Shown: positions 6,004 through 14,603, numbered from the stretch's first letter. The stretch is 18,497 nt of DNA from CAZUNB01 sp044227985 (GCA_044227985.1 JBGAVT010000019.1:1-18497), one strand, 5' to 3'. The notes: generated from the letters alone by a model not told the origin. Numbers and translations: made by a program.

Positions 6004-7137
6004 ATGAGTAAACGTGATTATTATGAAATTCTAGGTGTTAACAAATCAGCTAGCGCTGATGAGATTAAGAAGGCCTATCGAAAAATTGCCGTTAAATTGC
6101 ATCCTGATCGACCTGAAGGTGACGAAGAGAAGTTTAAAGAAGTCAATGAAGCTTACGAAGTCTTAAAGGATGAATCTAAGAAGCAGCGATATGACCAATT
6201 TGGCCATGCCGGTGTCGGTAGTAGTGCCTCCAGTGCTGGTCGTGGTGGTGGATATGAAGATATCTTCAACGGAGTTGGCGGCCAACAGGGTAGAGTGAAT
6301 GTCGATTTTGGTGATGGTGGAATCGGAGATATTTTTGAAAGTTTTTTTGGTGGAGCTGCGGGCGGTCAACAGAGTCGACGTCAGACCAGAGCTGAACGTG
6401 GCCGTGATGTGGAAGTCTCGATAGAACTTGATTTTAAAGAAGCTATTTTTGGGGTAGAAAAAGAAATCGAAATGAAGCTGAACGACAGCTGCGAACACTG
6501 TAAAGGCAAAAGAGCAGAGCCTGGTTATGAGCTTAAAACCTGCGAAACCTGCGACGGAAGTGGCCAGCAAACAAGAGTAACGAGAACAGTTTTTGGTAAT
6601 ATTCAACAGGCAAGCATTTGTAGTACCTGTAAGGGTGAGGGAAAGATACCAGAAAAAGAATGTAGTGTCTGTAAAGGTAATGGCGTAACCTTGCAACAAA
6701 AGAAGACAAAACTTAAAATACCAGCTGGGATTGATGACGGTGCTACCATCCGCTTGACGGGAAGAGGCGAGACTACAAGTAACGGCAACAGTGGTGATTT
6801 ATATGTAGTAGTTCGAGTAAAGCCCGACAAGAAATTCACTCGTGATGGAGATTTGATTCTATCCGATGAAACGATTGATATGGTCGCAGCCGCACTAGGG
6901 ACTGATATTAAAATTGAAACAGTAGAAGGTACGAAAACACTTAAGATCCCAGCCGGCACACAAGGTGGCAGCGATTTTAAGTTAACAGGCCTTGGTGTCC
7001 CCCATGTACGAGGTAAAGGTCGTGGTGACCAGATAGTGCGGATCAAAGTTGAGACGCCTAAAAAACTTACTAAGAAACAGAAAGAACTGCTAAAAGAATT
7101 TGCTAGTACTGACAAGTCATCATTTTGGAAGCGCTAG
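6004..7137 (+). CDS. dnaJ: Chaperone DnaJ (type I Hsp40)
   Basis: Co-chaperone that delivers unfolded clients to DnaK and triggers ATP hydrolysis. Domains in order: J domain (1-66, HPD at 33-35), Gly-rich G/F region (about 67-125, with FNGVGG and FFGGAAGG), four-repeat zinc-binding region (163-227) with Cys163/166, 180/183, 206/209 and 220/223, then the C-terminal client-binding and dimerisation domains. Repeats 2-4 are canonical (CETCDGSG, CSTCKGEG, CSVCKGNG); repeat 1 is CEHCKGKR, with Arg in place of the last Gly but both cysteines kept. Length of 377 aa is typical. No Shine-Dalgarno is seen. A CIRCE and TATAAT immediately upstream make it a heat-shock unit of its own, next to the small J-protein. 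Confidence 0.98.
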   Translation: MSKRDYYEILGVNKSASADEIKKAYRKIAVKLHPDRPEGDEEKFKEVNEAYEVLKDESKKQRYDQFGHAGVGSSASSAGRGGGYEDIFNGVGGQQGRVNVDFGDGGIGDIFESFFGGAAGGQQSRRQTRAERGRDVEVSIELDFKEAIFGVEKEIEMKLNDSCEHCKGKRAEPGYELKTCETCDGSGQQTRVTRTVFGNIQQASICSTCKGEGKIPEKECSVCKGNGVTLQQKKTKLKIPAGIDDGATIRLTGRGETTSNGNSGDLYVVVRVKPDKKFTRDGDLILSDETIDMVAAALGTDIKIETVEGTKTLKIPAGTQGGSDFKLTGLGVPHVRGKGRGDQIVRIKVETPKKLTKKQKELLKEFASTDKSSFWKR

Positions 7138-7292
7138 GATAGCTAGAAATAATAATAGAAGTTCAGATATAGATAAATATTAGACCCAGTCTTTTTCATT
7201 GGAAATTTACGCTAAGAAGCTATTTGTTTTGGTAGTTTCACAGTAAGAATCTAGAATTAAATTGTTAGAAGTAATATCTTATTAGAACATGG
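7138..7292. other. Convergent intergenic gap with no visible terminator
   Basis: AT-rich spacer between the stops of dnaJ (+) and the second GH130 gene (-). I looked for a GC-rich stem followed by a T tract on either strand and found none; no ORF or repeat of note is present. Confidence 0.6.
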
Positions 7293-9209
7293 TTATACGA
7301 CAGGAGTGAGACCGTTTACTAGTCGTGAAAGCGAGATTGTTCCTACGGCAACTACTGAGTCGGCACCGCCGTAGTAAATTAAAATATCATCACCTCTGAC
7401 AACCTGACCACAACTAAATACAACATTATTGATCCAACCCTCAAGCTCCCAAGGTTCACGAGGCTCCATCAATGGCATGGCTGTACGGCCTATAACCATG
7501 GTTGGATCATCTAAATCTAGTAAAACCGCGCCCATACAGTAAAAATGCTTCTCGTTAATACCGTGGTAGAAGAGCAGCCAACCTTTGTCGGTTTTGATTG
7601 GTGGTCCATTGATGCCAACTTTTTTACTATCCCACATACCTCGACGTGGTCCGAGCATTTGAATGCATCGCACTAAATTCTCTTTACTAAAATCAAGCGT
7701 ATCAACAAAGTCAGCACAGACATGGTGGTCGATTCGGTGAAGGACCATATATTTGCCATTAATTTTCTCCGTGAAAATAGCAGCATCTTTGTCGTCTATA
7801 TTATTAGGGCTAATAAGATATGGGGTGGTCCACTTTGACCAATCATGTTTCTTGAAGTCGGAAACAGATATCGAGCTAGCAGCTACGCCGGGCAAGTCTA
7901 CTCCATTATACCCAGTGTAGGTTATATACAGTCGATCTTCGATTTGCATAACTCGAGCATCTTCACAGCCAGAATTACCGTTTGGATCTCCTTTTTTTGT
8001 TTCGAAATCAGCCCGTGGCCAATAAATAGGTTCAGGCAGTCTGTCATCGATGGTGTAACCATCTTTGCTCGTTGCCAACCCAACGTAACTTGTACTATCA
8101 GGGCTGATTGAGCGATAGAGGATTTGCACCTCATTATCTATGTCGATAGCAGTTGGATTCAGCACCCAAGCCGCTTCCCAATCATGCTCTTTAATCGGCT
8201 CAAGAATTGGGTTTTTATTGTAGCGATGAATAGGATCAGGACGGCTTGATTGCATTGAAGATAAAAGCGCTCCTAACGACAGTTCGGCAGCACAAACGCT
8301 GGTATCTGCTGCGCCATAATAAACACGTAGTGTGTCATCTTCTACAGTAGCGCCACTGGGGAAAACGATATCACCTATCATCCCATATAATTCATAGCTT
8401 TCTTCGGGTACCATAAACGGATAATGCGTTTGTCCTATAATCGTATACGGGTCATCTGGCGTCATTAACACGGCTTCGATACCAAATATTTTCTGATCAC
8501 TAAAATAGTTTTGAATGTGGCTATATATGATTAGCCAGCCCGCATCGGTACGTATTGGTACTGCACCTACCTCGGCATGGTCCGTGTCAACACGGCGGAG
8601 GTCGAGGCTGTAGCGATCCACCATCTTATACCATTCCTGCCACCCAGTCTGATTTTCCCAGATATCTTCTATCGAATCGAATTGAGCTATTGCCATCTTG
8701 CTTGGAGGTAAATCGCTATTGGCGGTTAAGATAACAGTCCATTTATCTTTAATTCGTTTTGGAAAAAGCGCCATAGCTTTAGCGTTAAAGGGTGTCACCA
8801 GGTGCTTTTCACGGATTGTTTTGAGGTCATCAGAAATCGCAACTGCGACCTTGATATTCTCCGCACTAAACGGGTAGTCGCTCAAAGCCGTATAAAATAT
8901 GTAGTATACGCCGTCGACTTCAGTTACACGTGGATCTTCGCAGCCAAATTTCTCCCAATCCTCAGTTGGACTGATTAACTGGTGGTGATCCACGAATGCT
9001 CCATTTTTATCTTTTCGAGCGACACCGACGGTGGATAGCTCCATTGTGTGACCGTTGTAGTAGGTTGGGTCAGTGAAAGCACGATAAACCATGTATTCGT
9101 CACCATTATAGAAGGCCGGTGAGCCGTTAAAACTAGCTTGGTTGCGCCATGGTGTGTTGTTGTCGCTCTGAATTAACGGGTTATTGAGGTCTCTTGTAAC
9201 GCTGAACAT
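7293..9209 (-). CDS. Double-domain GH130 family protein (beta-mannoside phosphorylase/hydrolase-like), second gene of pair
   Basis: GH130 enzymes are five-bladed beta-propellers acting on beta-mannosides, mostly by phosphorolysis with release of mannose 1-phosphate, some by hydrolysis. This 638-aa protein is about twice the usual ~320 aa and holds two GH130 halves. Half 1 (about 1-315) has GCEDPR (89-94), VPIRTDAGWLIIYSH (217-231) and RVYYGAADTSVCAA (295-308). Half 2 (about 325-638) has GCEDAR (414-419), PPIKTDKGWLLFYHG (536-550) and ILIYYGGADSVVAVG (609-623). Both keep the Glu-Asp of the active-site motif, so both may be catalytic. No signal peptide is visible, so it should act in the cytosol. 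Its ATG abuts the upstream TAA. Substrate cannot be assigned from sequence alone. Confidence 0.88.
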   Translation of the reverse strand: MFSVTRDLNNPLIQSDNNTPWRNQASFNGSPAFYNGDEYMVYRAFTDPTYYNGHTMELSTVGVARKDKNGAFVDHHQLISPTEDWEKFGCEDPRVTEVDGVYYIFYTALSDYPFSAENIKVAVAISDDLKTIREKHLVTPFNAKAMALFPKRIKDKWTVILTANSDLPPSKMAIAQFDSIEDIWENQTGWQEWYKMVDRYSLDLRRVDTDHAEVGAVPIRTDAGWLIIYSHIQNYFSDQKIFGIEAVLMTPDDPYTIIGQTHYPFMVPEESYELYGMIGDIVFPSGATVEDDTLRVYYGAADTSVCAAELSLGALLSSMQSSRPDPIHRYNKNPILEPIKEHDWEAAWVLNPTAIDIDNEVQILYRSISPDSTSYVGLATSKDGYTIDDRLPEPIYWPRADFETKKGDPNGNSGCEDARVMQIEDRLYITYTGYNGVDLPGVAASSISVSDFKKHDWSKWTTPYLISPNNIDDKDAAIFTEKINGKYMVLHRIDHHVCADFVDTLDFSKENLVRCIQMLGPRRGMWDSKKVGINGPPIKTDKGWLLFYHGINEKHFYCMGAVLLDLDDPTMVIGRTAMPLMEPREPWELEGWINNVVFSCGQVVRGDDILIYYGGADSVVAVGTISLSRLVNGLTPVV

Positions 9210-11078
9210 TTATGCAACTTCCAATTCTTCGGTACTAAGTGTTGGCTTTCTATGATCTAAAAGTTGTTTAACGAAAGTATCTAGCACTGCGCTGGCAACA
9301 CAGACGTGTTTATCGCCACCACCATAGTAAATGAACAGCGTACCATCCTTTACCACTGCAGCCGATGCATAAACTACATTTGGTTTGTGGTCATTTTCAT
9401 ACCACTTAGTAGGTTTAAGAATAGGTGATTTACTTCGAGCAATTACACGTGTCGGATCTTCTAAATCTAGCAGCATGGCCCCAAGACTATATCCACTAGC
9501 AGGATCCTGTGGGTTTGTTCCATGATAGAAAAGTAGCCAACCTTCGTCAGTTCGAATTGGTGGCGCAGATGCTCCACGCAGAAATCCATCCCAGCCAATA
9601 CCCTGTAAGCGATCATTATCACCCTTGATTGGACTTTCGATTGGTTCGTCTTCTAATTCTTCAAAACTATCAAAGTACTCAATTTTTATCGACGGACTAA
9701 GCGCATGGATTAGCGCAAATTTTCCATTAATTTTTTCAGGGAAAATCATCCAATTTTTCTGACGTTGATTTTCTGGTGAAATATATTTTACGCGACTCCA
9801 ATTCCAATTCTTATTTTTTAAATCTTCGAGCGAGATTGAGGTGACAGCTTGGCGCATTGAACTCCAATGCTCAAATACACAAAAAGAAATATAGACCGTG
9901 TCATCAATGATGATCGCCCGGGGGTCTTCGCAGCCACCCCAACCACCACCAGAGGCATAGATAGATGGATCATGGCGACGCGGCATTCCCTTCGGAGGGC
10001 AGCCATGAACTTCATGTTCATAAGCAGGTTTGTTGTATCGATCAAAGCCATAACCATCGTTTGATGATGCATAGCCAAAACGTGATAAACCGTCGGCTGC
10101 CATCGCACGATAAAACATGTGGAAAGTATCATCATGATATACGGCGGCTGGGTTGAAAGTGCCAGCTTGTTCCCAGTCTTGACCATTATCTGGACTAATT
10201 ATTGGGTTGCTACTATGGCGTGTTAGCGTAATTGGTGTTGATGCAATCTCAGTATGTTTACTCGAAAATGGCTGCGGTAAATCGATGGATTGTAGTCCAT
10301 AGCGATTGCTTTGTATGAAGAGACTGATGGTGTCTTCTGAAACGCTAGCTCCGATACAAGTGAAGTCGTCTCGTATAGAACCTTCAGATGTCCAAATTGG
10401 CGTTTGCCCTCGGTAGATGACTCGTCCTGGATTATGTCTATCGAGCAGTGCAATCCCTATGGACACAGATGATTGTTTTTTAGTTTTTTTGACTACTTGG
10501 TATATAACAATAATCCCAGCTCGAATGACTCTGGTAGATATAATGCTAATATTTTTTGCATCAAAAGATTCTGCTCTGACCGGTAATACTGGCTGGTGCG
10601 AACCATGCCACGTTAGCATGTTCTTAGTAAGCGCGAGGTGAATGCCATCAGCTTGTTCGAATAACAATACATTTTCACCGCGAAGTTTGAACTCAGGGAT
10701 GAGCTGACCACCACGTGCACCCGTAGGTAAGCGAGCTGGTAGTATCTCCCAACTTGCGATGTCCCATTCGTCAATCGTCTTTTGGGCTATCTTAAGTCGT
10801 CCACCATAGCTAAAGGTCAAAAAACTGTGCCAATTAATCGATGCAAATCTCGGGTCTAAGATCGTACTACTGTCTATGGTACGATTATTTTTATCGAAGA
10901 TAACTGGGGCGTTAACAGTTTCGGAAAAATTAACTAAGTCCAAGCTCTCAGCTAAAGCGAGTTTCGCATTACCGCGCCGTTTGCTGTTATAAAGAAGTTC
11001 AATTCTCTCTCCTACTTGAGATATACCTAGCGGCACAACGAGATTATTGGGGGTGGTGAGAATTGTATTTTTTGTCAT
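9210..11078 (-). CDS. Double-domain GH130 family protein with degenerate first half, first gene of pair
   Basis: 622 aa, again two propeller-sized halves. Half 2 (about 285-600) is a clear GH130 domain: GTFNPAAVYHDDTFHMFYRA (306-325), GCEDPR (382-387), PPIRTDEGWLLFYHG and LFIYYGGGDKHVCVASAVL. Half 1 (about 1-280) has diverged; at the motif position it reads TILDPR (72-77), keeping D-P-R but not the Glu, and its other motifs are weak, so it may be structural or bind sugar only. No signal peptide is seen. It is the promoter-proximal gene of the minus-strand operon, its TAA immediately followed by the next gene's ATG. The protein's partner role with the second GH130 (shared pathway, perhaps heteromer) is inference. 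Confidence 0.85.
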   Translation of the reverse strand: MTKNTILTTPNNLVVPLGISQVGERIELLYNSKRRGNAKLALAESLDLVNFSETVNAPVIFDKNNRTIDSSTILDPRFASINWHSFLTFSYGGRLKIAQKTIDEWDIASWEILPARLPTGARGGQLIPEFKLRGENVLLFEQADGIHLALTKNMLTWHGSHQPVLPVRAESFDAKNISIISTRVIRAGIIVIYQVVKKTKKQSSVSIGIALLDRHNPGRVIYRGQTPIWTSEGSIRDDFTCIGASVSEDTISLFIQSNRYGLQSIDLPQPFSSKHTEIASTPITLTRHSSNPIISPDNGQDWEQAGTFNPAAVYHDDTFHMFYRAMAADGLSRFGYASSNDGYGFDRYNKPAYEHEVHGCPPKGMPRRHDPSIYASGGGWGGCEDPRAIIIDDTVYISFCVFEHWSSMRQAVTSISLEDLKNKNWNWSRVKYISPENQRQKNWMIFPEKINGKFALIHALSPSIKIEYFDSFEELEDEPIESPIKGDNDRLQGIGWDGFLRGASAPPIRTDEGWLLFYHGTNPQDPASGYSLGAMLLDLEDPTRVIARSKSPILKPTKWYENDHKPNVVYASAAVVKDGTLFIYYGGGDKHVCVASAVLDTFVKQLLDHRKPTLSTEELEVA

Positions 11079-11107
11079 ATAGTATTTCTTACTAGCTATA
11101 GTTACTT

Positions 11108-11135
11108 AGTATAAGCTTTTTTATGAGTATGTGAA
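11108..11135 (-). promoter_or_regulatory. Promoter of the GH130 operon
   Basis: On the minus strand, -35 TTCACA (11135-11130, five of six consensus bases), 16-nt spacer and -10 TATACT (11113-11108). Transcription should start near 11101, a leader of about 23 nt. The 196-bp gap 11079-11274 is shared with the divergent ATP-grasp gene, is very AT-rich and shows no other clear operator. Confidence 0.6.
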
Positions 11136-11274
11136 ATTATAATCGGTGTAATTAAATCAACATATAGTTATGCTGAATAAACCACATATTTTTAATATTT
11201 ATTGCACAGATTGTATTTGACTAATCATGATTACTCTTATATTATAGAAATAATTAAATAATGTTTGGAATTAA

Positions 11275-12597
11275 ATGACAAATTTCTTAAATGTCGAAGA
11301 TCGTAATCTGTTATTAGTAATTAATGACTTAAAGGGCTACAATTCTAAACATTTTGATAAAAGCTTAAAAAATATTGAAGAACAGTTGGGCAAGAAGGTG
11401 GAAGTGCTTTTTATCGCAGATCACAAAACATCCGTAAACACAGAGCTATCTAAAATAAAAAAAAATCTACTACTGTTGAGATGTGATTTTTCTTCCATGA
11501 ATAGTATCGAGGAGGTTTTACTGCCATATCAAGACCGATTATTAGCAGTACTTTGTCGTTCAGAAGATTATATACCTGATTTTGCTAGCGTGATCCCTCA
11601 TGTACCATATATTTTAGCTCCAACCATCGAATCTCTTCAATGGACTACAGATAAATATTATATGCGCCAGCGATTGATGACATACAATCCAAAAATAACA
11701 CCAAAATTCTTATTAGCAGATAGTAATATTGATAAAACAGTGCTGCAAGCTAGTAAAAAGCTAGATTTTCCGGTTGTAATTAAGCCAACTGGCTTAGCGG
11801 CAAGTCTACTAGTTAGTGTCTGCTATGACAAGGAAGAGCTTTCTGCGGCGCTAGTCAATGCCTTCAAGCATCTTGATAAAGTTCATGAGCAATTCTTAGG
11901 ACGAGGCAAACCACAGATTCTGGTTGAGCAGTTTATGGATGGAGATATGTATTCGGTTGATGCTTACATCAGTTCGAGGGGTCGTGTCTATGCTTGTCCA
12001 ATGGTTTATATAAAGACAGGACAAGCAATTGGCTTCGATGATTTCTTTGGCTATATTCAGCAAACGCCTGTTATGTTATTAAAGAGTAAATCTGAAGACG
12101 GTATCAGTGTCGCCAAGGAAGCAATTAGAGCGATGGCGCTTCGAAATGTTACTGCCCATATAGAAATGATTTATAGCGATCGTGAAGGCTGGCGAATACT
12201 TGAAGTTGCAGCCCGACCTGGTGGATTCCGCGAAGCAATTTACGAGCATGCATATGGGTTTGATCATATCGCTAACGATATTGCTATCCGTTTGCCGCTG
12301 CGACCGAAAATTAAGCGAAAAGCCAAGGCTCACTCGCTTGCTATGAAGCTATTCTCACGGACTGAAGGTACACTTAAATTGATTAATGGGCTAGAGGAAG
12401 CACGGAGCAATATCGAGTCGATTGTTGAGATTCGTGATGTGAAAGATCCTGGCTACCAGGCACGTTTTTCACGAAATGGAGGAAAAAGTCTTGTCAATAT
12501 CATAATGAAAAATGATATTCGCAGTAAGCTTTTGGCTGATGTTCGACGGGTTGAGCGGACAGTCACATTTGACGTTACGCCAATCAAGTCTAAGTAA
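11275..12597 (+). CDS. ATP-grasp domain carboxylate-amine (or thiol) ligase
   Basis: ATP-grasp enzymes activate a carboxylate as acyl phosphate and join it to an amine or thiol. The pre-grasp region spans about 1-120. The ATP-grasp fold (about 125-330) shows FPVVIKPTG with the nucleotide Lys170, the adenine-contact segment ILVEQFMDGDMYSVDAYI (215-232, Glu219), AHIEMIY (294-300) and the metal-binding region ILEVAARPGG (308-317, Glu310, Arg314). The ~120-residue C-terminal part (330-440) is basic with KRKAKAHS and looks like the small domain of the PurK/carnosine-synthase/BacD type. The product is not predictable: peptide-like bond formation is as far as the evidence goes. It is divergent from the GH130 operon. 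ATG 11275 is chosen because the nearby ATG 11261 stops after five codons. Confidence 0.82.
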   Translation: MTNFLNVEDRNLLLVINDLKGYNSKHFDKSLKNIEEQLGKKVEVLFIADHKTSVNTELSKIKKNLLLLRCDFSSMNSIEEVLLPYQDRLLAVLCRSEDYIPDFASVIPHVPYILAPTIESLQWTTDKYYMRQRLMTYNPKITPKFLLADSNIDKTVLQASKKLDFPVVIKPTGLAASLLVSVCYDKEELSAALVNAFKHLDKVHEQFLGRGKPQILVEQFMDGDMYSVDAYISSRGRVYACPMVYIKTGQAIGFDDFFGYIQQTPVMLLKSKSEDGISVAKEAIRAMALRNVTAHIEMIYSDREGWRILEVAARPGGFREAIYEHAYGFDHIANDIAIRLPLRPKIKRKAKAHSLAMKLFSRTEGTLKLINGLEEARSNIESIVEIRDVKDPGYQARFSRNGGKSLVNIIMKNDIRSKLLADVRRVERTVTFDVTPIKSK

Positions 12598-12634
12598 AAT
12601 GCTCCGACCGGTTGTTAAAGTCGTGATCAGTGCA

Positions 12635-12643
12635 TGATACAAT
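12635..12643 (+). promoter_or_regulatory. Extended -10 of the membrane protein gene, likely leaderless
   Basis: TGA-TACAAT (12635-12643) is an extended -10; a weak -35 TTAAAG (12615-12620) is 17 nt upstream of the hexamer. The hexamer ends 7 nt before ATG 12651, which decides the start in favour of that ATG over GTG 12630. Confidence 0.55.
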
Positions 12644-12650
12644 TATCGAC

Positions 12651-13163
12651 ATGGATGTAGACATAATCATTATCGGTGTATTATCAATCACTTTTATTAT
12701 GCTGATTGTTTTACGTACGCATGTATCATTAATGATTTTAGCTGGCTGCGCTGGATTTGTACTCAGCTTACTGTGGTCTCCAACATTATTTTCTTTATTG
12801 GTGAAATATTTACCCAAGGCTGATACAGAGATTATTCGTTCTTACGTTGGGATTGCTATATTTATGTTGCCAGCTATCCTAGTTGGCTTTCATTTTCGTT
12901 CAACCCAGAGTCATCGTTGGTACGCTCAGGTTTTGCCGGCTATATTTTGGGCAGTCTTTTCAGCGACTTTGACAGTTCGGCTACTGCCAGTTTCAATGCA
13001 GCAAAGGTTAGAGGAGCAATCACAGCTTGCTTTTTTTAGTCAGGAATTTCTGAGTTGGATTATTCTAGTGGCAATAGTGGTTGCGATGGTGGAATTTATG
13101 AGCCAACGCTCAGTCTTTGGTGGTCGCCACAAGAAGCTTGGACGACCTAAAAAGAAACATTAG
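12651..13163 (+). CDS. Five-helix integral membrane protein of unknown function
   Basis: I do not recognise a family. The 170-aa product has five predicted membrane segments: about 3-21 (DIIIIGVLSITFIMLIVL), 24-43, 58-80 (YVGIAIFMLPAILVGFHF), 87-108 (VLPAIFWAVFSATLTVRLL) and 132-150 (FLSWIILVAIVVAMVEFM). It ends in a strongly basic tail, FGGRHKKLGRPKKKH, which fits a cytoplasmic C-terminus that could contact nucleic acid or lipid head groups. The start at 12651 is preferred because a good -10 box ends 7 nt upstream; an in-frame GTG at 12630 would overlap that promoter. It stands 53 bp after the ATP-grasp stop with its own promoter and converges on the DUF5684 gene with only 12 bp between stops. 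Confidence 0.72.
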   Translation: MDVDIIIIGVLSITFIMLIVLRTHVSLMILAGCAGFVLSLLWSPTLFSLLVKYLPKADTEIIRSYVGIAIFMLPAILVGFHFRSTQSHRWYAQVLPAIFWAVFSATLTVRLLPVSMQQRLEEQSQLAFFSQEFLSWIILVAIVVAMVEFMSQRSVFGGRHKKLGRPKKKH

Positions 13164-13175
13164 TTACTCACTAGC

Positions 13176-13850
13176 CTAGCCGAAGGTTGGTGGAGTCTGT
13201 GGTGGGTTCTGGTTTTCGTTGTTTGAATCTGAATCTCGTGGATTTGTGAAAGTATCATTTGGTTGAGCTTCAGCTGGTGGAGTTGATTGTGCAACTGGTG
13301 CGCCAAATCCTTGATTGTCATTTTGTTGACTGTTTAGTTCACTTGGGAACTGTGGAACTCCAGCCTGGTTTTGTGGAGCGCCTGGTGCAACCGTAGCAGC
13401 TGATCCAGCTGGTCCTTGGTACTGAGCTTTACCAAATCCGAGGATTGGGAAGCCAATAAATGGCAAGAGAACGAGTAGTGCAGTGAACCCGGCGTCTTTA
13501 CCAAATGATTTTGCTAGCATGTAGATAACGTAGATCGCAGCGATACTGTTCACGTATGGGACTAGCATGAGGATAAACCAAAGAATAGGTAGTCCAGCTA
13601 TCTGTACTAGAACATAGCTATTATAAATTGGAACTAACGCGGCCCAGCCAGGTTGACCAGCTTTAACGAATATTTTCCACATAGCGATGATCATAGGAAT
13701 AGCAATTATCAGAGTTATTATGAGTGCTCCAAAAAATATTGCTCCGCCCATTGCTGCGCTTCCAGCTGAAGTCGTTGTAGTGTCGAACGAGGTTGTTCCT
13801 GTTTCAAAGCTGTCCTGTGCGAACTGGCCTAATGTTGCTAATAAACTCAT
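13176..13850 (-). CDS. DUF5684-type small membrane protein
   Basis: 224 aa. A Thr/Ser-rich N-terminal segment (15-35) leads to a membrane helix (36-60). Then comes the family core (60-146): KAGQPGWAALVPIYNSYVL, a second and third hydrophobic segment (82-115), LAKSFGKDAGFTALLVLLPFIGFPILGFG and YQGP. This pattern is characteristic of DUF5684 proteins, which are often found in CPR genomes and sometimes mislabelled as signal peptidase I; no catalytic Ser/Lys pair is evident. The tail (147-224) is a low-complexity Pro/Gln/Asn/Ala region, probably exposed and disordered. ATG 13850 has a strong Shine-Dalgarno AAGGAG (13860-13855) and an extended -10 further up, so this gene uses conventional initiation, unlike several neighbours. 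Function unknown. Confidence 0.85.
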   Translation of the reverse strand: MSLLATLGQFAQDSFETGTTSFDTTTTSAGSAAMGGAIFFGALIITLIIAIPMIIAMWKIFVKAGQPGWAALVPIYNSYVLVQIAGLPILWFILMLVPYVNSIAAIYVIYMLAKSFGKDAGFTALLVLLPFIGFPILGFGKAQYQGPAGSAATVAPGAPQNQAGVPQFPSELNSQQNDNQGFGAPVAQSTPPAEAQPNDTFTNPRDSDSNNENQNPPQTPPTFG

Positions 13851-13880
13851 GATTCTCCTTATGTTGTTATCTTACTTTGA

Positions 13881-13889
13881 ATTGTAGCA
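13881..13889 (-). promoter_or_regulatory. Extended -10 promoter of the DUF5684 gene
   Basis: On the minus strand TGC-TACAAT (13889-13881) is an extended -10; the -35 is poor (GTGATT, 13909-13904). The start would be near 13874, leaving a leader of about 24 nt that contains the Shine-Dalgarno. Confidence 0.55.
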
Positions 13890-13922
13890 AACTTGTAACG
13901 CTAAATCACTAGTATATTACTT

Positions 13923-13942
13923 ACGATAGTCGATTTTATCGT
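13923..13942. repeat. Small inverted repeat between pentapeptide and DUF5684 genes
   Basis: ACGATA (13923-13928), 8-nt loop, TATCGT (13937-13942). The stem is six pairs without a T tract. It lies 6 bp beyond the pentapeptide-gene stop and about 50-70 bp upstream of the predicted DUF5684 start. Too short to call an operator with confidence. Confidence 0.3.
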
Positions 13943-13948
13943 CTTTAC

Positions 13949-14593
13949 TCACTCAAATTTAATTTTTATGCCTAGCGCACTGACAATTTGTGGAGCCAAT
14001 TCTGTTAGTTGGAGCGAATCAATTGTGAAGTTTTTTAGGTCTTTCCAGCCAATCAAATCTATGATTCTTGAGCCTGAAAGGTCAACTTTTTTAGCAGTTA
14101 TATTGCTAAAATTCGCTCGTTCAATCTGGCAATTTTGAAAACGAACTTCATCAAACTCAGCGTGGATGAAATCGGTCTCTTGTAAGCCGCAGTCAACAAA
14201 AGCTACACGTTTCATTTTCGAGTAACGAAAATTGGCTAGATCAAGTTTACAGTTTTTAAAGATTACGTCTTTGAGAGAACTCCGGCTAAAATCTACTCCA
14301 TCCATCCGGCTACCAGAAAATTCAGTTCTTAGGATTCCTCCATCCGACATGTCCGTCGCTACGAGCTGTGAATCACTAACCCGAACATCTTTCGCGCCAA
14401 AACGGACTAATTTTGCACTGACAAATTGACAATCTTTAATTTCACTTTCTACTAAATCGATGCTTTCTATTTTTATATTTGAGAAATCAACATTTACAAA
14501 AATCTTTTGCTCAGTAGTGTTTTGATTATCGAAATCTTTAAGTGTTGCTTGCTTTAAGCTTTTTGGGATATCTGCCTTTGAAATCTTTAACAT
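13949..14593 (-). CDS. Pentapeptide-repeat protein
   Basis: 214 aa. From about residue 32 to 180 the sequence repeats every five residues with Leu/Phe at the central position and small or polar residues around it, as in VDFSN, AKLVR, TEFSG, VDFSR, ANFRY, TDFIH, ANFSN and VDLSG. Such proteins fold as a right-handed quadrilateral beta-helix. Known members range from DNA-gyrase protectors that mimic DNA (Qnr, MfpA) to proteins of unknown role; nothing here selects among these. The N-terminal 30 residues and the last 30 (hydrophobic, ending LAPQIVSALGIKIKFE) flank the helix and could cap it. It starts 10 bp after the truncated DUF1697 gene on the same strand, so probably shares its transcript. 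Confidence 0.87.
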   Translation of the reverse strand: MLKISKADIPKSLKQATLKDFDNQNTTEQKIFVNVDFSNIKIESIDLVESEIKDCQFVSAKLVRFGAKDVRVSDSQLVATDMSDGGILRTEFSGSRMDGVDFSRSSLKDVIFKNCKLDLANFRYSKMKRVAFVDCGLQETDFIHAEFDEVRFQNCQIERANFSNITAKKVDLSGSRIIDLIGWKDLKNFTIDSLQLTELAPQIVSALGIKIKFE

Positions 14594-14603
14594 TTATCGA
14601 GCC

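Noticed and set aside
7138..7292. Rho-independent terminator between dnaJ and the GH130 operon
   Set aside because: T-rich stretches exist but none follows a stable GC-containing stem on either strand.
12630..12650. GTG 12630 as start of the five-helix membrane protein
   Set aside because: The added seven codons overlap a TGn-TACAAT box that ends 7 nt before ATG 12651; the added residues are not hydrophobic or conserved-looking.
13176..13850. Signal peptidase I, a frequent automatic label for this family
   Set aside because: No Ser-Lys catalytic pair or SPase box motifs are seen; the core fits DUF5684.
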